Assembly: GCA_030068075.1 (NCBI GenBank)
Contig: CM057841.1
Coordinates: 32,653,030-32,717,029 of the forward strand
Reading direction: 5' to 3'
DNA: 64,000 nt
DNA from: Paguma larvata
Taxonomy: Eukaryota; Chordata; Mammalia; Carnivora; Viverridae
Shown here: positions 10,897 through 21,318 of the stretch, piece after piece
Layout of the letters: each line of letters opens with the position of its first letter
Numbering within the stretch: the stretch's first letter is position 1
Notes under the pieces: generated by a model
Databases searched by the model: none
The model's input: the letters and a program-made list of their open reading frames with translations, nothing else
Told to the model about the DNA's origin: nothing
Made by a program: the position numbers and the translations under genes

Positions 10897-11340
10897 GTAG
10901 GTGTGAAGTGGTATCTCGTGGTGATTTCAATTTGTGTTTTCCCCATGATTAGGGGCGTCGAGCAAGCATCTTTCCACCTGCTATTTGGCCAGTTTGTGTC
11001 TCTTCCCTGGAGAAATATCCATTCAAGTCCTTTGAGCATTTTCGAATCAGTTGTGTGGGTTTTTGCTGTTGAGTTGTGGGAACTCGTTGTACCTTCTGGA
11101 CATTCACCCCTTATCAGACATAGGAGGGCAGTCCTAGTCTGAGGGGGGCCTTTTCACTCTGGTGATAGTGTCTTTGATGCAAAGAAGCTTTTAAGTTCGG
11201 TAGTCCAATTTAGTTTTTTTTTTTTTTCTTTCGCTGCCGGTGCTTTTGGCGTTATATCCAAGACATCATTACCTTTGTGATTTTGACGTAGCCGGATTTG
11301 GAAACTACGAATCTGGTCCATAGTCTAAACTTTCTTTTTT
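10897..11340 (-). mobile_element. L1 fragment, inverted
   Basis: GTGAAGTGGTATCTCGTGGT (10902), CATTCAAGTCCTTTGAGCAT, CACCCCTTATCAGACATAGG and GATGCAAAGAAGCTTTTAAG follow the reverse strand of the L1 ORF2-end/3' UTR in correct order. A T-tract sits at 11214-11226 and another at 11334-11346. Confidence 0.85.
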
Positions 11341-11820
11341 TTTTTTAAACAGGGTAAGCCTCACCTCCCGCTCTTTTTGTTTTGCCGAACAAAAACTCAG
11401 TCAGAAAGCCTATCTGTGAAAGAAAGAACTGTTTGGATGACCGGTTCTCCCCCAATGGAGTAGTGGATCCATCCTGGTCCGCCAATGTCCTCCAGCCATA
11501 ACTCCTGAAGAACCTCCACAGGCTTAAACAGCATTGCTCTAGTGATCTAACCTCGCATGTGTTTTCATGGGGATCCTGAGTCCTACGAAAGGAAAACGAG
11601 TTTCTAGAAATGGACAACCCCTCTGCTGTCTGTCCCTTAGTCCTTTGAGGGGATCAGCGGAGACAGGCAGAGGCCATGATTCCGCACCATCAAGATGACC
11701 AGCTGGTGTAAAAGAGCAGGGAAGAAGATGCTTCTGTGTGTGTGGAGACCTTTGGAAGAAAAGCACAAAGCTAAGGTGAAACAAGACAAGTTTTCTATCT
11801 TTTAAAGAAAACACCACTCA
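11340..11820. other. Unique non-coding sequence
   Basis: No recognised repeat, gene or striking motif. Confidence 0.5.
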
Positions 11821-12560
11821 AGTTTAGCTAGGTAATTAATTAATTCACAAGTAGGTCCAAAGTGGGAGCGATTACGGAACAATGGCTAATGATAAAGAAG
11901 ACACCCTAAGGTAAGAGATGGAGAAGATGAAACAGTTTTGGTTTGGAATGCTACTACGATTCTATTTCAATATAAATAAGCCGACACCAGAAGCAAACGA
12001 TTAACCCCAAAGCCGCTGGCTGTTCATTAGGCAAGGAATAATTTTACATTTCATTATTATTCATGCTGGCTAAATTTCCATTAAAACCAATTTAGTAAAC
12101 TAGCCCGCTGATGGGCTTGAAATTAAAAGGAGGTAGAGAAGGCAGGGAGGGGACAAAACCGAGGCCATCGTCTGAGCATCCAGGATGGGAAACTCATGGG
12201 GGGGGGGGCAGATTGCCACTTTAATTAAAGATAATGTCTCAATTCGCTTTCAGAATGAGCCTCTGGAAAGTGCCTGGGAAATTTTCCCTGGCGGAGCGGC
12301 TGGCTCATTCACGGAGAGGCGATCTCTGTTGCCGGGATTTCTGACTCAAAAGAGGAATGGAGGCTCGTTCCCAGATCCGCTGGCTTCCTGAGTCTCTGGC
12401 TCTCCTGCGTGCTCTCCAGCGGGGGAGAGAGGGCTTTGGAGCCCCTCAAATAGCTCTCCCAGAGCCTGGGCGGGGAAGTCGCTGTCTCATTCTTTGGGCC
12501 CTTATGCGGCTTTAAGGGCTTTTATTTAACATATAAATGTGACCAAAATACCAAAGAATA
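11820..12560. promoter_or_regulatory. Candidate conserved non-coding element
   Basis: Repeat-free and AT-rich. Landmarks: TAGGTAATTAATTAATTCAC (11830), a core at 12000-12120 with TAACCCC, GGAATAATTTTACATTTCAT, TTATTATTCATGCTGGC and CCATTAAAACCAATTTAGTA, TTTAATTAAAGATAATGTC (12221) and a TTTATTTAACATATAAATG phrase (12521). An 11-G run lies at 12198-12208. One of the best enhancer candidates by appearance, but conservation is unverified. Confidence 0.42.
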
Positions 12561-12564
12561 GCTG

Positions 12565-12825
12565 AGCTCACCCTTTAGGAGCGCTCATCAGGCCAAGCCC
12601 TGAACTAAATACTGGGACAAATTAACTCATTCCATTCTCTCAACCTCTCCAAAGAGGCGGGTTCTATTACCATCCCCAATTCACAAACAAGGAAGCTGAG
12701 CCACAGGGGCGAGTAATGATGGTACTCAGCCAAGATGGCCGAGCTGGGGTTCAAACCCGTATCATTCCACTCTAGACCTGTGTGCTTCACCGCTACGCTA
12801 TCCTGTCTCTGCACAAAATAAGGAC
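12565..12825 (-). mobile_element. MIR element, inverted
   Basis: AAATTAACTCATTCCATTCT, TATTACCATCCCCAATTCAC, ACTCAGCCAAGATGGCCGAG and GGGTTCAAACCCGTATCATT follow reverse MIR order almost end to end. Confidence 0.88.
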
Positions 12826-12889
12826 AGGGCTTTGTGATTTTTAAGTACCTAAATCAACACAAGGTACAGGCACCTGGTGACTTGTCAGT

Positions 12890-13040
12890 GGGAGACAATG
12901 TGCAAAGGAGAGTGTGCAGTTTGGGGGGGGGGGACATTGAATGGCAGGCCAAGGGGTTTGAACTTGACTCTTTGGGGGTTTCCCCATATTGCAGTGCCCA
13001 GTCCACTGCGAGGCCATGAACAGAATTGAAAACAAGATTT
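12890..13040 (-). mobile_element. Possible L2 relic, inverted
   Basis: GGCCAAGGGGTTTGAACTTG followed by ACTCTTTGGGGGTTTCCCCA resembles an inverted L2 3' UTR phrase. A ten-G run lies near 12922. Diverged and short. Confidence 0.38.
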
Positions 13041-13164
13041 AGTACTTGCATAGGTTTTTTTTTTTTTAAGCTGGCAAGAAATACATATAGGTGGTGTATA
13101 ACAGTTGGGTAAAAAAAAACAATCTTTAAGAAAAAAGGCAAATTTATTTAACACTCCACATAGA

Positions 13165-13575
13165 CTCTTCCTGTTTATCAGACATTGTTCCCATTGCATT
13201 TTAACGCTTAATTCTTTTTCTTTAAGGTTATTTATTCATTTTGAGAAAGAGAGAGAGAGAGGGAGAGAATTCCTAGTAGGCTCTGTGCTATATCTGTGCA
13301 GAGCCCGACATGGGGCTCGAACCTGCGAGATTATGACCTAAGCCAAAATCAAAAGTCCGATGTGTAACCGGCTGAGCCACCCAAGTGCCCTAACTCTTAA
13401 TGCTTACAACCATATAAGGCAGCCACTACTGTTCACTTTGCTTACAAAAGAGGAAACCGAGGCAAACAGAGAGAGGTTAACTTATCCTTGATCTCCTAGC
13501 CAGCAGACGGCAGAGCAGGGATTTGAACCCGGGTGTTTGCCTGCAGACTCTGTGCTTTTCACAATTATTCTAAGT
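13165..13575 (-). mobile_element. MIR element, inverted, split by a SINE
   Basis: The left part ends CATTTTAACGCTTAATTCTT. The right part continues ATGCTTACAACCATATAAGG, AAGAGGAAACCGAGGCAAAC, AGCAGGGATTTGAACCCGGG. Together they make a near-complete inverted MIR with CAN-SINE copy 4 in the middle. Confidence 0.85.
13216..13390 (-). mobile_element. Felid CAN-SINE (copy 4)
   Basis: Reads in reverse: T-rich tail, GA tract, GGCTCGAACCTGCGAGATTA, and GGCTGAGCCACCCAAGTGCC as the reversed head. Flanking TTAATTCTT and CTAACTCTT form a diverged TSD (7 of 9). Inserted in the MIR. Confidence 0.93.
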
Positions 13576-14189
13576 GATTACGAGTACAGGAGGACAGGGT
13601 ATAAAAATCATGAGGGGGGGGGACTGTCTACTGAAGGGCACCTGCTCCAGGTGACGTCCTCGGAAACGTACTCTTCCTGGGGGCTGCCGGGGGGTGCCGC
13701 TCCGAAGCTAGCTCGCCCCTAGGGGTTCTCAAGACAACAGGGCAGGATTCCCAGCACCTTTCAAGGATCAGATGTCCGCATCAGAAACCAACCCAGCTCT
13801 AGGTGCCCAAAATCACTTCCCAGGGGAGGAGAGTTTTTACTTTCGAGAGCCTGGACCAGTACCGCACTCGCTTCTGGAAGCCGGGGGCCCCCAGGGACTG
13901 CAGAGCCCACCGGCTTCAGAAAGTGGCGGAAGAAAGAGCAAGAGAGTCCGGCTCTGGGGGGCCCCAACGCGGGAAGTATTATGTACCCACAGGAGAAATC
14001 GAAAGTTGGCTCATCGGCAAGGCACTGGGGCAGGACTGGTGTCGGCCTGCATGCCGCATCAGTGGGCAGTCCGTGTCCATCCAAAACCCTGTGGCTGGTG
14101 AGTCCCCTACCCGATCCCCCTCACCGAGGATCCCTACTCCCACCCAGACTCGCCTGCTCTCCGTAAGCCCCACTGAGTTAGAGACCCTG
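13575..14189. other. GC-rich unique sequence
   Basis: No recognised repeat. Overlapping long frames on both strands reflect GC content, not coding; none resembles a known family. Confidence 0.5.
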
Positions 14190-14458
14190 TCCTGGGCACC
14201 TTCCCAGTCCTGCGTCCCAGTCCTGCGTGGTCGCCACAGGCATCTGATGTCCGGCCCTGGCTCTGCCACTGCCTGCTTGCCCACCTGCTCACCCAAAGGC
14301 CCCCGGCAAGCCCTGGAACCCCGGTGCCCATTCTCCTCGTTGGAAAAGGGTCCCAACAGCAGACCTACTTCATGTGGCTGTGTCGTAAGGGTTACCCAGA
14401 TAACGATTCTGAAATGTCCAACCGGGCTCCGGGCACATATTAAATACTAGGTAAATAA
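14190..14458 (+). mobile_element. MIR element, diverged
   Basis: GGCCCTGGCTCTGCCACTGC, TGTCGTAAGGGTTACCCAGA and CGGGCACATATTAAATACTA sit in MIR order. It contains a perfect 13-bp tandem duplication (TCCCAGTCCTGCG at 14202-14214 and 14215-14227). Confidence 0.65.
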
Positions 14459-14459
14459 T

Positions 14460-14910
14460 AGCTATGGCGCCTGATAATATTAACGCCAGCGTCAAGTTTG
14501 ATGGTCAAGATCTGGGGTTTGGAAACATGCAAGCCTCATTTACGAGTCTACCACTCATGCCCGTGTTGGGTTCAGCCGCGAGGAGCCACCTTCGCCTCCC
14601 AGACCTGCCGCCTTCTTCCTTTGAACAGATCTGCTTTCCCTCCAGCCTGGACAAGCCCTCACTTCTTTACCTAATGGGAGAAGCGATTCTTTGCCAGCAG
14701 AGGGGGAGCCATCCTGAGAAAGGCGTCTCAGACGCTGCCATTTATGGTGCAGAGAAGGCCACAGCTACTCTTTCAATGACACACGCACAAAAGCTCTTGT
14801 TGTGGACACAAATAAGGAAAGTTGAACCCTTAGCCCGGTGTAATTCACTTCATTTATTGACCAGGGCTCTCTCCCCCCACCCCCGATTCCTTTGCATTTG
14901 TTAGCGGTTC
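14460..14910. other. Unique sequence with weak CTCF-like motif
   Basis: No repeat recognised. TTGCCAGCAGAGGGGGAGCC at 14691-14710 resembles the CTCF core but lacks the GGC end of the consensus. The 146-codon frame has no recognisable content. Confidence 0.4.
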
Positions 14911-15690
14911 AGAGACCCCTGGCATTCAGCGTGATTTGTAATGTAAATTATATAATTGTACTTTCACATATTTTAACATCAAATGAAATGATTGACTACA
15001 GAATAGGCGCTGTCTACAGGTGGGGGTCAATTACCATCTGAATAATCACGGTGCCACACAAGAATAGCATAGCCGCTGAGCGTGACATATTTTTATCTCT
15101 ATGCATTTCAATGAAGTCAGGCTGGTACATAAAAGGTTATCACCTAGGAAACATATTTTCCTAAGCACAAGTTAAACATGCAAGGGAGATCAGCAAAGAT
15201 ATTCAATTTAGCCAGTCAACCCTAACCTATTAATATTTTAACAAAATCCAGTGAGGATAATTTTTTTCTTTGATCCCATTTCATGTGAGCAGCCGGGAAA
15301 GGGAAGAAAAATTAAAAACAAAATAGTCAAGCATACAGAATGAGGTTATGTATTAAGTGGGCTATTTAATGTTTCTGGCATTTCATAGCCCAGGGGAAAG
15401 TGTGGATGGATTTAACAATCAAGAGCTGTGTTCCCTTGGCCACAAAGTTCGAGAAACATAAAATAATCTATACTTCCAAGCTGACAAATCATACCTGACA
15501 CCCGGCTTCATCCCACCGGGACTCGGGAGATCAGCATTAATCATATGTTACAGGGAGTAAAAAGAAAAGTAAATCACGCCACGCTGAAAAGTGAGATGGA
15601 AGGTCTTCGGGCAAGGATTTTAATCAATAATGCGCGGGATGGTAACCGGAAGCTATTGTTTTAATCTTCCGATATGAAAAGAAACGGATG
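14910..15690. promoter_or_regulatory. Candidate conserved non-coding element
   Basis: About 780 bp of AT-rich repeat-free DNA. Notable phrases: GTAATGTAAATTATATAATT (14938), TTACCATCTGAATAATCACG (15031), GTTATCACCTAGG, CCAGTCAACCCTAACCTATT, and TAATCATATGTTACAGGGAG (15539) with an E-box. No open frame. Resembles other long vertebrate conserved non-coding elements; unverified. Confidence 0.42.
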
Positions 15691-16194
15691 CAAAACACAA
15701 AGCTACCAAGGGCCCGAGCGGGTTCCGCGATGCTTTGTAAGAACCGAAAACGGACTGGCAGCTCGTCTTCCCTTTCTGACTCATGACATCCACAAACGAC
15801 CGCTTTCGAATGGGATCAAGCCAAGCCCCTCCAGGAAGTTGCCCCTTTCTGGAGCCTCAGCTGTGTCCCGGGGCCCCGGGGCCACAGGCTCTGGCTTGCT
15901 CCGTTGTCCTGGTTCGGTGAATGTCTACTGGTCTGGCGGGTCTGGGGTCCATTCACGCGGCTAAGGGCACCTGCATTTCCCTTGGGTGTCTCCCCTGCCC
16001 CCCTCGCAGTCCCCATGGTTTGAGTTGGGTTGGCTTCGCCACTGGTTCTAGGCAAAGACACGTCTCCATTCGGCAGCAGAGTGATTAATCGGTTCAGGGA
16101 CGGGTGTGTGGTTCATTAGAAGTCCATGAGATACAACCTTGAGCGTCTTTGGTGATGCTGTCACAAATAAGAGGCTGCAGAACCGTGTTCCCCC
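15690..16194. other. Unique non-coding sequence
   Basis: GC-rich, with no recognised repeat or gene. A C-rich tract at 16185-16215 leads into the LTR. Confidence 0.5.
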
Positions 16195-17200
16195 TCCCCC
16201 CTCTCTCCACCCCCAAATTCTTACGCGGAAGTCCTAGCTCCTCGTACTCCTCGGAATGTGCCCTTATCTGTTGTTATTGTTGCAGATGTCATTCGTTAGG
16301 ATGAGGGCCTACGGAGTAAGGTGCCCTCCTAACCCACCATGACTGGTGTCCTTATAAAAAGAGTCCAGCAGGACGCAGACGCATGCGCGTGTGGAGAGAC
16401 CACCAGACGGAGATGAACGCATAGGGATAATGCTTCGAGAAGCACCAGAGGTGGCCGGCAAGTCACGGGCAGCTAGACGAGAGCATGGAACGGATTCTTC
16501 CGCATGGCCCTCCTAAGGAGCCGAAAGGGGTCGGAAAGAGGCTCCCCCAGATAAGCTGCTGCGGCGTGTGCGTGACGGTGAGTGCAAGTCAAACAAGGCC
16601 CAAAAGACCAGGCAAGAGCTTTCACTCCCTCCTTCCCCCACCCTGGAACTGCCTAAAAGATTTCACCTAAAGGACCTGGTCCAGGAAAGGAATAGCAGCA
16701 GAAATAACTACAAAGAATACAGGCTAAGTATGGTAAGCGGCGGGGAAGCCGGCAGGCCCCGGGGACCGAATCCCTCTCCGTGTGCCGTAGTCTCTGGGTG
16801 GCTTGGCGGACATTTGCCTACCGAACACTCGCTCTTCCCCTCTTCCTGTCGGTTCTCTTCCTCCTCTTCGAATCCCAAACCGCTACTCTCTTCTCCTTAG
16901 CTCGGGTTGGCGACACAAGCTTCGATTCAGCCTGGGGGCCTCCTATTCCTCCGGGGCTCCCATAAGCGGGTAATTAAATTAGGTCTCTTCCTGTTAATCT
17001 GTCTCGCAGCTATTTAATTACTAGTCCAGCCAAAAGAACCTAGAAGGGTAGTGGAGAAACTTTTCTACAGAACCAGTCCTGACACCATTTTGATCGCAAA
17101 CTTCTAGTCTCCAGCACTGTGACATCATCGATTTGTGTCGCGTAGGCCGCTCAGAGTGGGGTACCCTGCTACGGGAGCCCCGGCTACCCAATTCAGACGC
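16195..17200 (+). mobile_element. ERVL/MLT-type LTR, split by a second LTR
   Basis: Left part: AATGTGCCCTTATCTGTTGT, CCACCATGACTGGTGTCCTT, ATAAAAAGAGTCC, GGAACGGATTCTTCCGCATG. The right part resumes at CCTGACACCATTTTGATCGC, CTTCTAGTCTCCAGCACTGT and GGTACCCTGCTACGGGAGCC. These are the ordered landmarks of an ancient MLT/ERVL-type LTR. It has no coding content. Confidence 0.7.
16522..17069 (+). mobile_element. Probable solo LTR (ERV1-like) nested in the older LTR
   Basis: The 548-bp segment breaks the surrounding LTR. Its right end, with CCCATAAGCGGGTAATTAAA, TCCTGTTAATCTGTCTCGCA and GTCCAGCCAAAAGAACCTAG followed by AGGGTAGTGGAG, resembles the 3' end of gammaretrovirus-like LTRs. It ends CTACA and begins CGAAAGG (TG start decayed to CG). 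Flanking GAGC (16518-16521) and GAAC (17070-17073) could be a decayed 4-bp TSD. No genes. Confidence 0.5.
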
Positions 17201-17254
17201 CCACTCTCTTTTGTTCCCCTGTATCGGGAACTTTGCAAATTTAAGTTTGGCCGG

Positions 17255-17600
17255 CACTGGGGTCTGAATTCGTTCTCCTAAAATTCATCCCTGAGCATCC
17301 CAGCCCTTGCAGATGGAGGGGTTAGGAGGTGGGGCATCTGGGAGACGCTTAAGGCGTTCCTGTGGAGGGCCCGTGAATACGATTAGTCTCCTCTAGAAGA
17401 GGCCAGTGGGAGTTCCCTAGCCCCTTCGCCCATGTGAGGACACAAAAAGAAGTCCTCAACCCGGGAAGGGCACTCGCCCTACCTCGGTGGCACTCTGACG
17501 TCAGTCCTTCCGCCTCCGGAGCTGTGAGAAACGAATTTCCGTTATTTACAAAACCACTCAGTCTGCAGCATATTGTTACGACAGCCTCAAGGGACTAGGA
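17255..17600 (+). mobile_element. MLT1-type (ERVL-MaLR) LTR
   Basis: Nearly full set of landmarks: CTAAAATTCATCCCTGAGCA, GGGTTAGGAGGTGGGGCATC, GCCCATGTGAGGACACAAAA, GGAGCTGTGAGAAACGAATT, ACCACTCAGTCTGCAGCATA and TGTTACGACAGCC. It lies about 55 bp downstream of the previous LTR pair in the same orientation. Confidence 0.85.
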
Positions 17601-18354
17601 CGGCAGGGTTGGCATTTACCTTTGAAAAGCTGAGCCATGCCTACCTCAGGCGAATGTTGCCCGAGCCCCTGGATCCATCCGTACCTGAAGTTCGACTCTG
17701 ACTCTGTGGCTACGTCGGCCATTGAATTCCCACTTTTAGTTAAGCTTCTTCGAATTGAATCCACATCACTTCCAACCAAAGAATCCCAACTGATTTCTTC
17801 TGAAAGCAGTCAGTGTGATCTTAGGATGAATTAACAGACATGAAGTCTTTAGAACAAAGAACCTAAGTGTTAATTAGGCCACAGGAAGGTTGTACCTCAG
17901 TTGGAAGCTTCACACTTTCAAGAGGGCCACAGGTAAATGTGAGCAGAGTGATTGGGTGCTGAGAGAAAGGGACAGTGACTCTCAGAAGGCGTAAGGGACG
18001 CTTGTCCTATGCAAGAAAAGAGATTCACAGAAAACATGATAGATGGCCTCGAAGAGCCACAGGAATGGCAATTAAAGGAAAGACTGAGATTTCTTCATGT
18101 GTCCCCTAGGACAGAACTAGGAAACCGCAGGAAGACGGAAACAAAGCAGTGATTCTTCCAATGTTTCCAGCTACCGGAGAAAGGAATGAGATGCCTCTGA
18201 AGACACTGAGCGCCCTCTTGCAGGAAGGATCCCATCAGGAGAGGGGGATTCCGTCGCCTGCTGGGTACCCGCTGAATGGGGAGGTTGGCTGGATGACCTT
18301 GAAGCCCCCCCAGCTTTGACTTTCAGCTCTATAATTCTTTCACTAAAACCCAAG
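17600..18354. other. Unique non-coding sequence
   Basis: No repeat or gene recognised. AT-rich phrase TTAGTTAAGCTTCTTCGAAT at 17735. Confidence 0.45.
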
Positions 18355-18470
18355 TGAACTTGGACATGTCCTTCCCGGGCGTTGGGCCTCAGTTTCCCCA
18401 GGTCAGACCGGGCGGTCTATAAACATTCCTCTGGCTGGAACACGGCACGATTTCAGGATCCCAAGTCAGT
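18355..18470 (+). mobile_element. MIR fragment
   Basis: GAACTTGGACATGTCCTTCC then GGGCCTCAGTTTCCCCAGGT is the MIR central region (GACCTTGGGCAAG...CCTCAGTTTCCTC). Confidence 0.55.
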
Positions 18471-19140
18471 TCATCGCACTCAGTCTTCCATCCGGACCCT
18501 CTGGGAAGTCTCGGGATCACTCGGAACACACGACTGTCCCTCTACTAACCTCTGATGATAGGAACAGCTGACACTATAGATGCACCACTGTCGGTGGCAG
18601 GAGACCATTTCACCTTCTCTTCCCCTCTGCGGGCATGAAATGACCCACTCCACAGCTGCAAATTGAGGGGTGACAGTCACCTTGTAATTAATCTGGCTCT
18701 AGACTTGTTTCATACATGGCCCACACCGGGCACACAGCACACTTGAAATCAGGTGGCCTGTTCGGCCAGACGATCCTGGGACTTGGTGCTTCGAAGCAGG
18801 AAGTGCGACGTTCAGCTGATCTCATGGCTGTAGCTTGTCCCCTTCATTTCTACTGTGACCTTGTGTAGCCGCCATCAGACTGCCAGACACCCAACTGCCA
18901 ACTCAGCCCAGCCTTCGGGGGTGATATTGCAAATGACCCCGGAAACGTAAGAGAAAAATCTAGTTTTGCCCAGGGTGGATGTGGGCTGGGCCAATAGGGA
19001 AGAGAAATGTCTATTTCTAATCAAGGAAGAAATCAAGGGCTCTTTACGGGAGAGTTTCTGTCCATTGTGCTGGAGAAGACACTCGGAGAGGGGCCGGGGA
19101 GCCACGCCCTAGCCATTTTCCAGAGACCCCGTGGTGTTCT
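18470..19140. other. Unique non-coding sequence
   Basis: No recognised repeat or gene. CCTTGTAATTAATCTGGCTC at 18681 is a homeodomain-like patch. Confidence 0.45.
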
Positions 19141-19330
19141 CTGTGATTTTAATATCTGCTTATTGTCTTGGCCTAATTAACTCTTCCTTGATGCCGAATT
19201 ATTCTGCAAGTCAACAATCTTTTTCTTTAATATTTTTATTATTTTAAAACAATTTATTTAAAAAATATTATTTTTTAAATAATATTTAAAACCCGCCCCA
19301 ATGGGAGTGCAATCCATTAAGAACATCTAC
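19140..19330. repeat. AT-rich tract with inverted-repeat arms
   Basis: 19219-19291 is almost only A and T. AATATTA (19263-19269) and TAATATT (19280-19286) can pair around a short spacer. No SINE or LINE tail could be confirmed as its origin. Confidence 0.5.
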
Positions 19331-19689
19331 GTGTTGCCATTATTTTGAGACCTTCGCTTGCTTCGGTAAGTGAACCTCTTTCTCAGGCTGGGAGAGGTTC
19401 TTGGAGACTGAGAAAGTCACATTTTTTTTTTTCTTAGTAAGGATTCATTCTTCATGAAAATGGACCTTTTGATCTGAAATTCTGAGGGTCTTTCAACCTT
19501 TACAGTCTCTGGGCAGAGGACTGCCCGCAGGGAAAGACACAAACAGAACCCCTAGTTCAAACCCCCGAGGTCTCAGTCAGAGTCCCTCATGTCCCTCGTG
19601 GAGGGTCTTGAGCACGGACACACCTGAGGTCACGGGCATCTCCCCCCACCTGTCTGAGAGGTAGAGCTTTGGTTCTTATTCTCAACGGG
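19330..19689. other. Unique non-coding sequence
   Basis: No recognised repeat or gene. Confidence 0.45.
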
Positions 19690-19815
19690 GGTGGGGGTGG
19701 AGTGTGGGGCACTGAGGTTCAGGGAAGGCAAGTGCCTTGCCCAAGTCCACAGAGCTGGTAACGCAAGGTGACATCCGGGCTCCCTATTTTGATTTCCGCT
19801 AGACCAGAAGCCTCT
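19690..19815 (-). mobile_element. MIR fragment, inverted
   Basis: GTGCCTTGCCCAAGTCCACA followed by GAGCTGGTAACGCAAGGTGA and TCCGGGCTCCC is the reversed MIR head region. Confidence 0.7.
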
Positions 19816-19884
19816 AAATGTCATTCGGAGCAATGGGTATTTTATGAGCAAGCATTCCTGACTTTTTCGAAAACCATTTGCCAA

Positions 19885-20085
19885 TTCCTTAGGACAGCAG
19901 TTCTCAAAGTGTGGCATCAGCATCACCTCGGAACTTGCCAGAAATGCAAGTTTCCTGAGCCCTCTCCTAGACCTTCTGAACCTAACCGTGGAGGGAGGGT
20001 GGGGGGCGGGGTGCAGAAGCCTGTGTTCTCAGCCCCTCCAGGTGCTTCAGAAGCACCCTCAACTTTCAGAACCTCCACCTCAGAC
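19885..20085. mobile_element. MER5-like hAT element
   Basis: GACAGCAGTTCTCAAAGTGT, CATCAGCATCACCTCGGAAC, TGAGCCCTCTCCTAGACCTT and GCAGAAGCCTGTGTTCTCAG follow the MER5-type order. Non-autonomous, no transposase frame. Confidence 0.72.
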
Positions 20086-20461
20086 GGCGGTAGATGCGTG
20101 CATTCGCTTGAAGGGCTTCTTTGAAACACAGGCACCGAAAATGCAAACTCAACCCCTCTGAATTCCGTTTGGTGAAGGCCAGAGTCCAAAGCCCTGAAAA
20201 GCTTGTTATGATTCAAAGCTGCCTTCTTTGGCTCCGAGAACACAGGAATAAAGGCTCACTCACACTCCCACGTAGGGCCGGCCCCCGAAGTCTCCGCCAG
20301 TCACTCACCGTTGGTGCAGAATTGGGCCCAGCTCAGCCGTGCGGCCGATGGTATCCTGGGACGGGGTGACCGGTTACTCTAATCCTGTAGTCTCCGAGAA
20401 ACAAAGAGCCAAAGTCTCCTGGATGTCTGGGGTAAGCGGAGGAGGCGCGAGGGGTTCCGGT
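20085..20461. other. Unique non-coding sequence
   Basis: No recognised repeat or gene. Confidence 0.45.
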
Positions 20462-20499
20462 TTCAGAGAGACTAGGAATGTTCAGAGAGACTAGGAATG
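20462..20499. repeat. Perfect 19-bp tandem duplication
   Basis: TTCAGAGAGACTAGGAATG occurs twice head to tail (20462-20480 and 20481-20499) without a mismatch, indicating a recent replication-slippage event. Confidence 0.95.
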
Positions 20500-21318
20500 C
20501 GGCCGTGCGCTCCTGGCCTTTCCCCACACTTGCTGCCTTTGAGATTCCAGCCTTCTGCTGAGGGCCACATTAACATGCAAGGAAAACAAACATCACCAGA
20601 AAGAAGGAAAGCACAAAGAGTCAGTGAGGACTCAGGTTGGGAGAGTAGGCACGGGTTCTCTTGCCCATGATGGATGGACTCCAAGGCCCCCCGGAAAGTG
20701 GGCTGCGGTGGAGAGGATTCGATGACCAAGAACACGCCACGGTTTGCCCCTCGAAATCTGTTTACAGGGACCGCTGTCGCGGGCGATGCCGGCAAAAGAG
20801 ACAGATGGAAGGGACAAAACTGCAGTGTCTTCGGAAGGCAGGGCAGCTTTCGACAACGTTGGAAAGAACGCACGACGATACAAACCAAGATCTTTGCAAA
20901 TGATCAGGCCGAACTTGGCCTGCAGAAGATTTTCATTTCCCCCGCACTTGGTCCAGTTCTGTGGTTTCGTCTTAAAGGGGAACGTGTCGCCACTCAACAA
21001 AAATCAGGACGTTTTACTTTAAAAATTCTGAATCGTCTCGAAAAAGACCAGAAAATTCAGTGGCCCCCGGGGCACTTCCCTGATGTAACCTCCGGTCAGC
21101 TGCCCCTTTTTATGGGACTCACCTGCCCTCAGCAAATGTCTGCGTCTACAAGCCCTAATGGAAACAAACTCTGTGTTATCTTGTTTAGTGTCTTGAAACC
21201 CAACTTGGTTTTGGTTCTAGGCTGCACTTGAACTGGCGTCTCCCGGACACTTGCTTTCCAGTGAGTGATTGGCAAGGAGACATTGACAGTAAAACTGGGA
21301 TCTTTAGAAGCCAAGTCA
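20500..21318. other. Unique non-coding sequence
   Basis: No recognised repeat. A 185-codon frame at 20674-21231 has no family resemblance, no signal peptide and no domain I can see. It lacks splice or promoter context, so it is not called. Confidence 0.5.

Noticed and set aside
13500..13514. CTCF-like CCAGCAGACGGCAGA in a MIR
   Set aside because: One to two key positions are wrong and it is part of a MIR head, which often resembles the motif.
14691..14710. CTCF-like TTGCCAGCAGAGGGGGAGCC
   Set aside because: Lacks the GGC end of the consensus; kept only as a weak note.
16522..17069. An intact endogenous retrovirus
   Set aside because: Only LTR-type sequence is present, with no gag, pol or env frames, so it is a solo LTR at most.
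20674..21231. 185-codon open frame
   Set aside because: No family resemblance, no promoter or splice context, and overlapping open frames in other phases.
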